Assembly: GCF_016925615.1 (NCBI RefSeq) | Contig: NZ_CP070499.1 | Coordinates: 3,906,001 to 3,970,000, forward strand | Length of the DNA stretch: 64,000 bases | Origin: Natronosporangium hydrolyticum | GTDB taxonomy: Bacteria; Actinomycetota; Actinomycetes; Mycobacteriales; Micromonosporaceae | Direction: 5' to 3' | Shown here: one piece after another, positions 33,601-40,370 of the stretch | Layout of the letters: the number at the start of each line of letters is the position of its first letter | Numbering within the stretch: position 1 is the stretch's first letter | Position numbers and translations under genes: made by a program | Notes under the pieces: generated by a model | Databases searched by the model: none | The model's input: the letters and a program-made list of their open reading frames with translations, nothing else | Told to the model about the DNA's origin: nothing

Positions 33601-34619
33601 CGCCGCTCGCCCCGGTGGGCGTCGGGCAGCACCGTGTCCATCGCGTCGACCACCCAGTCGCGCTCGTGCTCGTTGCGGGTGGTCGCGGCCAGCCGGAGGG
33701 TGTCGTCCTGCTCGTCGACCGAGCCGGCCAACTGCACCCAGCCGGCGAGCCCGGCCTCGGCCACCTCCCGCAGGTCCAGCTCCCGTTCGCCGTACGCGTC
33801 GCGGCGGTGCCACTCGAGGTGATCCCCGGGGCGCAGCTCACCTGCCTCGACGAACTCGCCGCCGGTGGCGGTGGCGCGCCAGACCTGGTGGTCCGGGGTG
33901 ACCGAGAGGGTGTAGCCGGCGGTGGTGTGAAGCTTGATGACGTCCCGGACGCCGTTGGCCTTGGTGGCGACGATCTGGGTGACGCCGGCGGCGTCGAAGA
34001 CCTTGCCCCCGACCGCGTCCCGCTCGACCAGCTCACCGATGGGCACCAGCCCGGCCGGGGTGCTCACCAGCGCGTCGTAGGGCAGGCAGGCGGAGACCTG
34101 CTGGGGCGACGGTGTGCCGACGTTGAACCACACCGGGGAGTTGAAGCTGAAGTACTGGTGCAGCAGCAGGTAGGTCAGCTCATGGCCGAAGATCTCGGCG
34201 TCGGAGTCGGAGCGGAAGTAGCCGTGTGCCAACCCGGCCTGCCGGTACTGCTCCACCACCCGGTCGATCAACTGCTTGAGCGACCACTCCCGGGCAGGCG
34301 TGCCGACCGCGCCGCGGAAATACTTGCTCGTCACGATGCTGGTGGCGTTCATGCTCCAGAAGTCGGGGAACTCGACGCCCCGCTGCTCGAAGTTGACCGA
34401 GCCATCCCGCCAGTTGGTCATCACCACGTCGCGGCGTTCCCAGCTCACCTCGTCATACGGATGCACCCCCGGTGAGGTCCACACCCGTTCGATCCCGAGC
34501 CCGCCGGGGCTGCCCGCCGGGCCTTCGTTACCCGGCTCGCCACCGGTGGCCCTGCCGCTGGATTTGCTGCCGTTGCGGCCAGCCAGCTCCGTCTTGCCCG
34601 GCTTGCGCTCCCCCGCCAT
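30693..34619 (-). CDS. nrdJ: Class II (B12-dependent) ribonucleotide reductase with intein
   Basis: A 1308-residue precursor. After removal of a 344-residue intein it gives an enzyme of about 964 residues, normal for actinobacterial NrdJ, which reduces ribonucleotides using adenosylcobalamin. Reductase landmarks: SFNSPVWFNVG, NPCSEYMSLDNSSCNLASLN (active-site Cys, Asn and Glu region), VIAPTGTISFMLDCDTTGIE and, at the end, CLTCGTKM ... CYVCEGCGSTSGCS, a Cys-rich tail that may bind zinc and carry reducing thiols. The first active-site Cys of the SACFILS motif is at the intein junction. ATG 34619 has GAGGGGGCG before it; the frame is open to 34667. It follows nrdR with the same direction and is presumably regulated by it. 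Confidence 0.95.
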   Translation of the reverse strand: MAGERKPGKTELAGRNGSKSSGRATGGEPGNEGPAGSPGGLGIERVWTSPGVHPYDEVSWERRDVVMTNWRDGSVNFEQRGVEFPDFWSMNATSIVTSKYFRGAVGTPAREWSLKQLIDRVVEQYRQAGLAHGYFRSDSDAEIFGHELTYLLLHQYFSFNSPVWFNVGTPSPQQVSACLPYDALVSTPAGLVPIGELVERDAVGGKVFDAAGVTQIVATKANGVRDVIKLHTTAGYTLSVTPDHQVWRATATGGEFVEAGELRPGDHLEWHRRDAYGERELDLREVAEAGLAGWVQLAGSVDEQDDTLRLAATTRNEHERDWVVDAMDTVLPDAHRGERRTVTADEAVDHRHISLYDPALAELVHGWGLLEPGDRATVPAGLFTAPLPVVVAYLRSLFQTGGSEAAGSVSLTTDSGPLAHGVQSLLLRFGIFAEVVAAESGQGWRLHLPDPADQVIFAEEVGYVDPARTFALRERLAGADRADQRTRRLEITRVESVGQQPVYDIQTESGEFLAGNLRVHNCFILSVDDSMDSILDWYKEEGLIFKGGSGAGVNLSRIRSSKELLSSGGTASGPVSFMRGADASAGTIKSGGATRRAAKMVILDVDHPDIEEFVETKAREEDKIRALRDAGFDMDLGGSDIVSVQYQNANNSVRVSDEFMRAVEQGGSFDLRGRMDGSVVDTVDAKGLFRKIAQAAWECADPGMQYDDTINDWHTNPETGRITASNPCSEYMSLDNSSCNLASLNLMKFLRDEDGSFEVEQFVKTVEFVITAMDISISFADFPTDKIGETTRAYRQLGIGYANLGALLMACGLPYDSDAGRALTGAITSLMTGVSYRRSAELAGVVGPYQGYARNAEAHQRVMRKHAAANDEIKPKSPNAVAVSRAAAEQWRIGNELGAVNGWRNAQASVIAPTGTISFMLDCDTTGIEPDLALVKFKKLVGGGSMQIVNQTVPRALSNLGYQPEQVEAIVEYIAEHGHVVDAPGLRPDHYPVFDCALGERAISPMGHVRMMAAAQPFLSGSVSKTVNMPENATIADIEQIYFEGWRLGLKAIAIYRDNCKVGQPLSSGKGAKQVAEPEKVIEYRPVRRRLPKKRPSQTVSFAVGDAEGYLTASSYPDDGLGEIFLKFGKQGSTLAGVMDAFSIAVSVALQYGVPLERYLEKFMNMRFEPAGMTDDPDIRMATSVMDYVARRLALDYLPYEKRSELGIFTAEERAAAVRAEAGDDDGEVDLAGLATAPVSAKPAARPVLAAGDESATSTESVGSSTELLESVIGKAADAPLCLTCGTKMRPAGSCYVCEGCGSTSGCS
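33057..34088 (-). other. Intein inside nrdJ, degenerate LAGLIDADG endonuclease
   Basis: The insertion interrupts PQQVSA/CFILSVDDSM. It starts with Cys (CLPYDALVSTPAGLVPIGEL, block A), has SVTPDHQVW (block B with its His), and ends VYDIQTESGEFLAGNLRVHN (blocks F and G), followed by Cys +1. All splicing residues are there. The 344 residues leave about 200 for a homing endonuclease. Its two LAGLIDADG-like helices read LAGWVQLAGSV and VVAYLRSLFQTGGSE, where the catalytic acidic residues are replaced by Ala or Ser and by Thr-Gly. So splicing is probably active and DNA cleavage lost. Confidence 0.9.
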
Positions 34620-34714
34620 CTCATCGCCCCCTCGGGTCGCTGCGGCGTCACGCCGCACGGTGATCAATGTCGCAGTTAGCTGTCTCAGGTGGTGCTGGTC
34701 AGCAGTGGTGCTGG

Positions 34715-35236
34715 TCAGCCGCGGTAAGCCGACGCGGCGGGCTGCACCCGCTGGTCGGGAGGAGCTCCCGACTCGGCCTGCCCAGTGGTGGGCCGCTCCG
34801 CCCGGAGGGCGGCGATCTCGGCTTCGAAGTCGCCCAGCGACTCGAACGACCGGTAGACGCTGGCGAAACGCAGGTAGGCGACCTCGTCCAGCTCCCGCAG
34901 CGGGCCCAGGATCGCGAGCCCGACCTCATTGCTGGGGATCTCGGCGGCGCCTCGCGCCCGGATGGTCTCCTCCACCCGCTGGGCGAGCAGCGCGATGTCG
35001 TCCTCGTCAACCGGCCGACCCTGGCAGGCCTTACGGACCCCGCTGACGATCTTCGGTCGGCTGAACGGCTCGGTGACGCCGCTGCGCTTGACCACCGCCA
35101 GCACCGCCTCCTCGACTGTCGTAAAGCGCTTGCCGCACTCGGAGCAGTGACGGCGCCGACGGATCAAGGCTCCGTCGTCGGCGTCGCGGGTGTCGACCAC
35201 GCGGGAATCCGAATGGCGACAGTACGGGCAACGCAC
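34715..35236 (-). CDS. nrdR: Transcriptional repressor NrdR
   Basis: A 173-residue NrdR: zinc ribbon ([16 protein letters not shown] ... [13 protein letters not shown]) and ATP-cone ([20 protein letters not shown]). It senses ATP/dATP and represses ribonucleotide reductase genes. GTG 35236 is the family start, with GGAGG eight bases upstream. The Ala/Gln-rich C-terminal 30 residues are an actinobacterial extension. nrdJ follows 95 bases later. Confidence 0.95.
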   Translation of the reverse strand: MRCPYCRHSDSRVVDTRDADDGALIRRRRHCSECGKRFTTVEEAVLAVVKRSGVTEPFSRPKIVSGVRKACQGRPVDEDDIALLAQRVEETIRARGAAEIPSNEVGLAILGPLRELDEVAYLRFASVYRSFESLGDFEAEIAALRAERPTTGQAESGAPPDQRVQPAASAYRG

Positions 35237-35281
35237 TCTCGCACCTCCGAACCCCAAGTTGTAGCCGACTTACACCCATGT

Positions 35282-35299
35282 CACTACTAGATCTAGGGG
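35282..35299. promoter_or_regulatory. Candidate NrdR box
   Basis: CACTACTAGATCTAGGGG is centred on the palindrome CTAGATCTAG, 46 bases before the nrdR start, and resembles actinobacterial NrdR boxes (ACAC-TA-AT-TA-GTGT type). A single box is unusual; a second could not be identified. Confidence 0.4.
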
Positions 35300-35387
35300 T
35301 CGAGATTAGTCCGCCGCCTAGCCGCGCGCAAGCTCGCCACCCCGCACCACCCGCCGGTGTGACCTTTTCGACAGGGCCTGCGGCCCG

Positions 35388-35735
35388 TCACCGCGCCGGC
35401 AGCCGCAGCCGTTGCCCCGGATGGATCGTCGTCCCGGACAGGTCGTTCAGGCGACGGATCTCAGCGACAACCCCGGGAGCATCATGGCTCGGCAGATGTC
35501 GCGCAGCCACCGACCATAACGTGTCTCCCGGCAGCACCACCGCCACCACCCCCGACGACTCCGCGGGCGCGGGCGCAGCTCCGGCCGGGTCGGGAATCGC
35601 GGCGGCGGTGACCGCGGGCGCCGCCAGCAGCACCAGCACCCCCGCCAAGAAGAACGCCGCCGCGACCATCACGATGCGCCCTCGCCGGGTCAACCGGACC
35701 CTGGCCCGCCGCCCAGAACGGACAGAACCGTCCAT
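35388..35735 (-). CDS. LysM protein next to lexA, likely SOS-induced division inhibitor
   Basis: A 115-residue protein with a basic start, one membrane helix (VMVAAAFFLAGVLVLLAAPA), a Pro/Ala linker and a C-terminal LysM domain (VVLPGDTLWSVAARHLPSHD, then IRRLNDLSGTTIHPGQRLRL) that binds peptidoglycan. Divergent orientation to lexA matches YneA of Bacillus, DivS-like and Rv2719c/ChiZ neighbours, which halt division during DNA damage. Two LexA-like boxes lie just upstream. ATG 35735 follows GGGAGGGGG; a GTG at 35738 overlaps it. Confidence 0.88.
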   Translation of the reverse strand: MDGSVRSGRRARVRLTRRGRIVMVAAAFFLAGVLVLLAAPAVTAAAIPDPAGAAPAPAESSGVVAVVLPGDTLWSVAARHLPSHDAPGVVAEIRRLNDLSGTTIHPGQRLRLPAR

Positions 35736-35751
35736 CACGCGCCCCCTCCCC

Positions 35752-35778
35752 GTACAGCCGTTCGATGTACGTATGTTC
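35752..35778. promoter_or_regulatory. Two adjacent LexA-like boxes upstream of the LysM gene
   Basis: On the minus strand, CGAACGGCTGTAC (35752-35764) and GAACATACGTAC (35767-35778) each match the CGAAC-N4-GTTCG actinobacterial/Bacillus SOS box with one or two changes. They lie 16-43 bases before the LysM start. Confidence 0.65.
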
Positions 35779-35841
35779 TACACTTCTAGCAGAGCGGGCT
35801 GATCCTGTCGAGAGCTCCACGCCCCCGACACGCCAGCGAGT

Positions 35842-35855
35842 CGAACGGATGTATG
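35842..35855. promoter_or_regulatory. LexA box upstream of lexA
   Basis: CGAACGGATGTATG matches CGAAC-N4-GTTYG with two changes in the right half, 63 bases before the lexA start, consistent with autoregulation. Confidence 0.6.
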
Positions 35856-35918
35856 GGAAAATGACCCACCTGTGCGATAACGTCGGCGGAGCAGTCACAT
35901 CAGGAGGGACGGGACGAC

Positions 35919-36668
35919 ATGAGCGGGCAGCCCAAAAAGCAGGAGGTGGCCCAGGCCCGCGCCCGGGTCCGACAGCACGGCGACGGCGCCGAGCTGCGCG
36001 CCGTCTCGGAGGTGGTAAGCGCCATGCCGGAAGTCTTCGCCGCGGACCTCACCCCCCGCCAGCGACGGATCATGGAGTTCCTCCGCAACTGGGGTCAGGA
36101 GCACGGCTACCCGCCGAGCGTCCGGGAGATCGGTGAGGCGGTGGGCCTGGTCTCGCCCAGCAGCGTCGCCTATCAACTCAAGGCGCTCGAGCGCAAAGGC
36201 TATCTGCGCCGCGACCCGAACCGGCCGCGCGCGGTCGACGTGCGCCCCGCCCACGAGGTGGCCGAGGAGAACGGTGCCGAACCCCTCCGACCCGCCCCCG
36301 CCTACGTGCCCATGCTCGGCCGGATCGCCGCAGGTGGGCCGATCCTCGCCGAGGAGCTGATCGAGGACGTCTTCCCGCTCCCCCGGGAGCTGGTCGGTGA
36401 GGGCACGCTCTTCCTGCTCCAGGTCAAGGGTGACTCCATGGTGGACGCCGCGATCTGCGACGGTGACCTCGTGGCGGTCCGGCAACAGCCGGAGGCAGAG
36501 AACGGGCAGATCGTGGCGGCGCTGATCGACGGCGAGGCGACGGTCAAGACCTACCAGCGGCGCGAAGGACGGGTGTGGCTGATGCCGCGAAACCCTGCCT
36601 ACGAGCCGATCCCGGGTGAGCAGGCGACCATCATGGGGCGAGTGGTGACCGTCCTACGTCGGGTCTGA
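35919..36668 (+). CDS. lexA: SOS repressor LexA
   Basis: A 249-residue LexA. The winged helix DNA-binding domain is at 42-105 ([33 protein letters not shown]). The self-cleavage site Ala138-Gly139 is in RIAAGGPI, with catalytic Ser173 (VKGDSMVD) and Lys210 (EATVKTY). It carries a 40-residue N-terminal extension common in actinobacteria. AGGAGGGACGGGACG lies before ATG 35919. It controls its own gene, the LysM gene and recA through the boxes noted here. Confidence 0.97.
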   Translation: MSGQPKKQEVAQARARVRQHGDGAELRAVSEVVSAMPEVFAADLTPRQRRIMEFLRNWGQEHGYPPSVREIGEAVGLVSPSSVAYQLKALERKGYLRRDPNRPRAVDVRPAHEVAEENGAEPLRPAPAYVPMLGRIAAGGPILAEELIEDVFPLPRELVGEGTLFLLQVKGDSMVDAAICDGDLVAVRQQPEAENGQIVAALIDGEATVKTYQRREGRVWLMPRNPAYEPIPGEQATIMGRVVTVLRRV

Positions 36669-36681
36669 CCCGCCAGCGCAG

Positions 36682-38628
36682 CTACCAACGATTCGGGTCC
36701 CGAAACTCGTACGGGTAGTCGGGGTCGTCTGAGTAATAGTCGGGCGGATGGGGCTGCTGACCACCACCCCGGTTTGCCCCGCCGTCCGACTCACCGTAGC
36801 CGTAGCCGTCGACCTGCTCCCCAGGCCAATCCTGGTAACCCTGGTCATAGTGGGCATGCCCGGCATCGCCGTACCCGGCCGGGTATCCCGGCTCCGCATA
36901 GTGGCCGCCAGGATCGTTCCCATACTGGCCCCCACCGTACTGGCCCCCGTACTCCGCCCCGCCATACTGGCCCCCGTAGCCCGGCTCATACCCCTGGTCA
37001 TACGCGCCCCCGCCGTACTGACCCTCGCCGTACTGACCCTCGCCGTACTGAGCACCCCCGTACTGAGTCCCGCCATACTGAGTCCCGCCGTACTGAGCAC
37101 CGCCATACTGACCTTCGTCATACTCAGCCCTGTCATACTGGCCCTCGCCGTACTGACCCTCGCCGTACTGGGCACCCCCGTACTGAGTCCCGCCATACTG
37201 AGTCCCGCCGTACTGGGTCCCGCCGTACTGGGCACCGCCGTACTCCTCCGGTTCCGGCGACGCGTCGGGGCGGGCGCTTGACCCGTAGACGCCGCCCGCG
37301 GCGGCCGCCGCACCGCCCACGGCTGCGGCACCGCCCACGGCTGTAGCACCGCCCACGGCTGTAGCACCCCGGGGGCCGCGGGGACGAGCCCGGGCGGTCG
37401 CCGGCGCGTCGGCCTCCGGATCGTCATCGTCCGCTTCGGAGGCATCCGCATCTTCCTGAGCGGCGCGGCGCCGGCCACGCACGATGCCGACGATGCCGGC
37501 GACGACTAGCAGCAGCCCGATCACACCGACCACCGCGATCACGTTGAGGATGTCCCGCACGTCGTTGATTAACGAGAACCCTCGGCCCTCCGGCGCTGCC
37601 GCCGCCTCCTCAGTCTCGTCGGGCTCCGGCTCCGGGGGTGGCGGCCCCGGCTCGTACTGCAGAATCGCCGGGACGAAGTTGGCCTGTTCTTCCGGGATCT
37701 CCGACACGGTGAGGAAGTGCGCGCCGTCGGGGGTATAGGTGATCGCTTCGCCTTGCGGTTCGCCCGGCAGCGGCGTCACCCGAGGCTGCGCGTCGTTGAT
37801 CGCGCCCACCACATCGCCGTCGGTCACATCGAACTCGAACGCGTCGGTGTAGGTCCGCAGCACGACGGTCTCGAAGTCGGGGGCGGTGGCGCCGCCGGTG
37901 ACGGTGCGCCGGGCCACCGCCGAGGGGAACACGTCATGCTCGCTACCGGTGTCCGGAGGCCTGAACTCCCCCACCCGCTCCAGGGTGACCGCCTGCTCGG
38001 CCGGGTTGTTCGGCACCAGATCGACCGGTTTGAAGATCTCTGCGGTGCCGCCGATCTCTTTGGTGACGATGACCGGCACCCCGTCGCCGTCGAGGATCAA
38101 AGCCTCGGCATCGCGCGGTTGGCCGTCTTCGTACACGAACCGGTGCAGCGTCGGGATGCGGTCACCGTTGAGGTCAGTGCGCCACAGCGCGACCGTATCG
38201 CGGGGGTCCCCGGCGGCGGTGCCGGCGGCCTGGTTGTCGCCGATGTCGCCGACCCACAGGATGTTGTCGGCCCGGTCGAGTTCCAGGTCTTCCGGGTCCC
38301 GTGAGCCCGGATCGGCGTAGAAGAGCTGCTCGGTCACCTGGCACGCCTGGTCGAGCACGAAGACGCCCTGCTCACCGCTGCCGTCGTTGATCACGTAGTA
38401 GCCGTCGTCGACCGCGACCAGACCCGAGAGCTGGTTGAGCCGAGGATCGGCGATCGAGCATTGTTCCTCGCCCGGCACTGGTTCGGGCACGAAGATCTCC
38501 GGCTCGTCCGGCTCTTCCTCGGTGGGCGGGGCGGTGGGGCTGGGTTGCGCAAGCGCGGGCCCGGCCGGGGCCAGACCCGCGCTGACCGGGAGCAGGCAAG
38601 CCACCGCCACCGCTGTCAGTCGACGCAT
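36682..38628 (-). CDS. Exported beta-propeller-like protein with membrane helix and Tyr-Gly repeat tail
   Basis: A 648-residue protein. Residues 1-28 are a signal peptide (ending GPALA). Residues about 55-340 form a folded outer domain rich in strand-turn patterns (LSGLVAVDDGYYVINDGSGE, DPEDLELDRADNILWVGDIG, EAITYTPDGAHFLTVSEIPE) that resemble a six-bladed esterase-like/SdiA-regulated propeller. A Pro/Glu stretch and a membrane helix (VIAVVGVIGLLLVVAGIVGI) follow, then an acidic segment, four Ala-Thr-Ala-Val-Gly-Gly repeats and about 200 cytoplasmic residues of Gln-Tyr-Gly-Gly-Thr/Ala/Glu repeats. The tail looks disordered and could phase-separate or be Tyr-phosphorylated; function unknown. 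It converges with lexA, 13 bases apart. Confidence 0.82.
   Translation of the reverse strand: MRRLTAVAVACLLPVSAGLAPAGPALAQPSPTAPPTEEEPDEPEIFVPEPVPGEEQCSIADPRLNQLSGLVAVDDGYYVINDGSGEQGVFVLDQACQVTEQLFYADPGSRDPEDLELDRADNILWVGDIGDNQAAGTAAGDPRDTVALWRTDLNGDRIPTLHRFVYEDGQPRDAEALILDGDGVPVIVTKEIGGTAEIFKPVDLVPNNPAEQAVTLERVGEFRPPDTGSEHDVFPSAVARRTVTGGATAPDFETVVLRTYTDAFEFDVTDGDVVGAINDAQPRVTPLPGEPQGEAITYTPDGAHFLTVSEIPEEQANFVPAILQYEPGPPPPEPEPDETEEAAAAPEGRGFSLINDVRDILNVIAVVGVIGLLLVVAGIVGIVRGRRRAAQEDADASEADDDDPEADAPATARARPRGPRGATAVGGATAVGGAAAVGGAAAAAGGVYGSSARPDASPEPEEYGGAQYGGTQYGGTQYGGTQYGGAQYGEGQYGEGQYDRAEYDEGQYGGAQYGGTQYGGTQYGGAQYGEGQYGEGQYGGGAYDQGYEPGYGGQYGGAEYGGQYGGGQYGNDPGGHYAEPGYPAGYGDAGHAHYDQGYQDWPGEQVDGYGYGESDGGANRGGGQQPHPPDYYSDDPDYPYEFRDPNRW
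37027..37245. repeat. 15-base tandem repeats encoding Gln-Tyr-Gly-Gly-X
   Basis: About 14 copies of a 15-base unit (on the plus strand GTACTGAGTCCCGCC and variants) inside the tail of the preceding protein gene. Further imperfect units continue down to about 36900. An 18-base repeat (ACGGCTGTAGCACCGCCC type) lies at 37310-37370. Confidence 0.8.
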
Positions 38629-38673
38629 CGCGCTAGTTTCCCATGCCGGCCCGGCGCGCCGCAGGGCCGGAGA

Positions 38674-40128
38674 TCAGTCTGGCGCAGCGTCGGGGTGCGG
38701 CGGCTCGCTCCGGTACGGGTCGAGGGCTGCGGCGAGGTCCGGGTCGACCCGGGCGGAGACCCGGGTGCCGTCCGGTTCGTGCGCGACATGCTTGACCTGG
38801 CCGCGTTCGTGCACCTGGGCGATGAGGTCGCCGCGGTCGTACGGGACGACCGCTTCCAGGTCGATCGCCGGTCGGGGCAGCGCGGCCTCGACCGCGGCCC
38901 GCAGCTCCGCGACGCCGGTGCCGGTGTGCGCCGACACGAAGTTGGCCTGCGGCCACTCCCGCTTGAGCAGTAGCAGCTCCGCCTCGCCGGCCGCGTCGAT
39001 CTTGTTGATCGCCAGCAGCTCCGGGACCTGGTCGGCGCCGACCTCGGCGAGCACCTCGCGGACCGCGCTGACCTGCGCCTGCGGGTCGGGGTGGGCGCCG
39101 TCGACCACGTGCACGATCAGGTCTGCGTCGGCGATCTCTTCCAGAGTGGAGCGGAACGCCTCGACCAGCTCGTGTGGCAGGTGCCGGACGAATCCGACCG
39201 TGTCCGAGAGCGTGTAGGTGCGGCCTTCGGAGGTCTGCGCCTTGCGGGTGGTGGGATCGAGGGTGGCGAAGAGCGCATCCTCCACCATGACTCCCGCGCC
39301 GGTGAGCTGGTTGAGCAGGCTGGACTTGCCGGCGTTGGTGTAGCCGGCGATCGCCACGCTCGGCACCTGCCGCCGGTGTCGGCTGGCGCGCTGCACGTCG
39401 CGGGTGGTGCGCATGCCGGTGATCTCCCGCTTGAGCTTCGCGATCCGGGTGCGGATCCGGCGGCGGTCGGTCTCCAGTTTGGTCTCACCGGGGCCGCGCA
39501 GCCCGACCCCGCCACTGGCACCGCCGGCGCGGCCGCCGGCCTGCCGGGAGAGCGCCTCACCCCAGCCGCGCAGCCGGGGCACGAGATATTGCAGCTGCGC
39601 CAGCTCGACCTGGGCCTTGCCCTCCCGGCTGCGCGCGTGCTGGGCGAAGATGTCCAGAATCAACGCGGTCCGGTCGATGACCTTGACCTTGGTCTCCTGC
39701 TCCAGGTTACGCAGCTGGCTGGGGGAGAGTTCGCCGTCGCAGATGACGGTGTCGGCGCCGACCGCCGCCACCATGTCCCGCAGCTCACCGACCTTGCCAC
39801 GGCCGACGTAGGTGGCCGGGTCGGGCCGGTTTCGCCGTTGGATGAGCCCTTCCAGGATGGTGGAGCCGGCGGTGCTCGCCAGCGCCGCGAGTTCGGTGAG
39901 GGAGTTCTCGGCGTCGTCGACGGTCCCGTCGGCCCAGACTCCGACCAGCACCACTCGTTCCAACCGGAGCTGCCGGTACTCCACCTCGGTGACGTCGGCG
40001 AGCTCCGTGGAGAGCCCGGCGACCCGCCGCAGCGCCTGCCGGTCAGCCAGCTCAAGCTCCCCGGTTGATGGGTCGTCAACCACCAGGGTCGACTCGGCTA
40101 GCTCGTTCGGCTCGGGCAAATCTGTCAC
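38674..40128 (-). CDS. hflX: Ribosome-associated GTPase HflX
   Basis: A 484-residue GTPase that splits stalled 70S ribosomes. The N-terminal HflX domain is at 55-230 (TYVGRGKVGELRDMV, QARSREGKAQVELAQLQYLV, SGGVGLRGPGETKLETDRR). The G domain has G1 AIAGYTNAGKSSLLN, G2/G3 TLDPTTRK and LSDTVGFVRHLP, and G4 LLAINKID. A short C-terminal domain ends it. The start is well placed before the conserved N-terminal part. Confidence 0.96.
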   Translation of the reverse strand: MTDLPEPNELAESTLVVDDPSTGELELADRQALRRVAGLSTELADVTEVEYRQLRLERVVLVGVWADGTVDDAENSLTELAALASTAGSTILEGLIQRRNRPDPATYVGRGKVGELRDMVAAVGADTVICDGELSPSQLRNLEQETKVKVIDRTALILDIFAQHARSREGKAQVELAQLQYLVPRLRGWGEALSRQAGGRAGGASGGVGLRGPGETKLETDRRRIRTRIAKLKREITGMRTTRDVQRASRHRRQVPSVAIAGYTNAGKSSLLNQLTGAGVMVEDALFATLDPTTRKAQTSEGRTYTLSDTVGFVRHLPHELVEAFRSTLEEIADADLIVHVVDGAHPDPQAQVSAVREVLAEVGADQVPELLAINKIDAAGEAELLLLKREWPQANFVSAHTGTGVAELRAAVEAALPRPAIDLEAVVPYDRGDLIAQVHERGQVKHVAHEPDGTRVSARVDPDLAAALDPYRSEPPHPDAAPD

Positions 40129-40205
40129 CTCGTCTGCGGGTCGCGGCGCTTACCGCTCAATCGTGACACGTCGAGCCCCGGCACCGCAGCACAGTTTCGC
40201 CGCGC

Positions 40206-40228
40206 ACCGGGGGCGGCGGGCCCCCGGT
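40206..40228. terminator. Small GC hairpin between hflX and the first BCCT gene
   Basis: ACCGGGGGC (40206-40214) pairs with GCCCCCGGT (40220-40228). It lies in the 240-base divergent region, so it is more likely a 5' leader structure or protein site than a terminator. Confidence 0.35.
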
Positions 40229-40370
40229 ACGCGTGGTCGGCCGCCGCGACGCTGCAAGATCCAGCTGGTAAGACCGGCGAGAAGGGCTAAGGGGCGAGTT
40301 GCGAGATCGATACAGAGGGACAAGGATGTTCACAGCCCATGATCGACTACCGAGGCAAGGAGATCGGATC

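Noticed and set aside
35237-35387. Cobalamin riboswitch upstream of nrdR-nrdJ
   Set aside because: The interval is too short and has no B12-box pattern; only a possible NrdR box is seen.
37027-37245. Regular short repeats resembling CRISPR
   Set aside because: Units are 15 bases, in frame and without spacers; they encode the Tyr-Gly tail.
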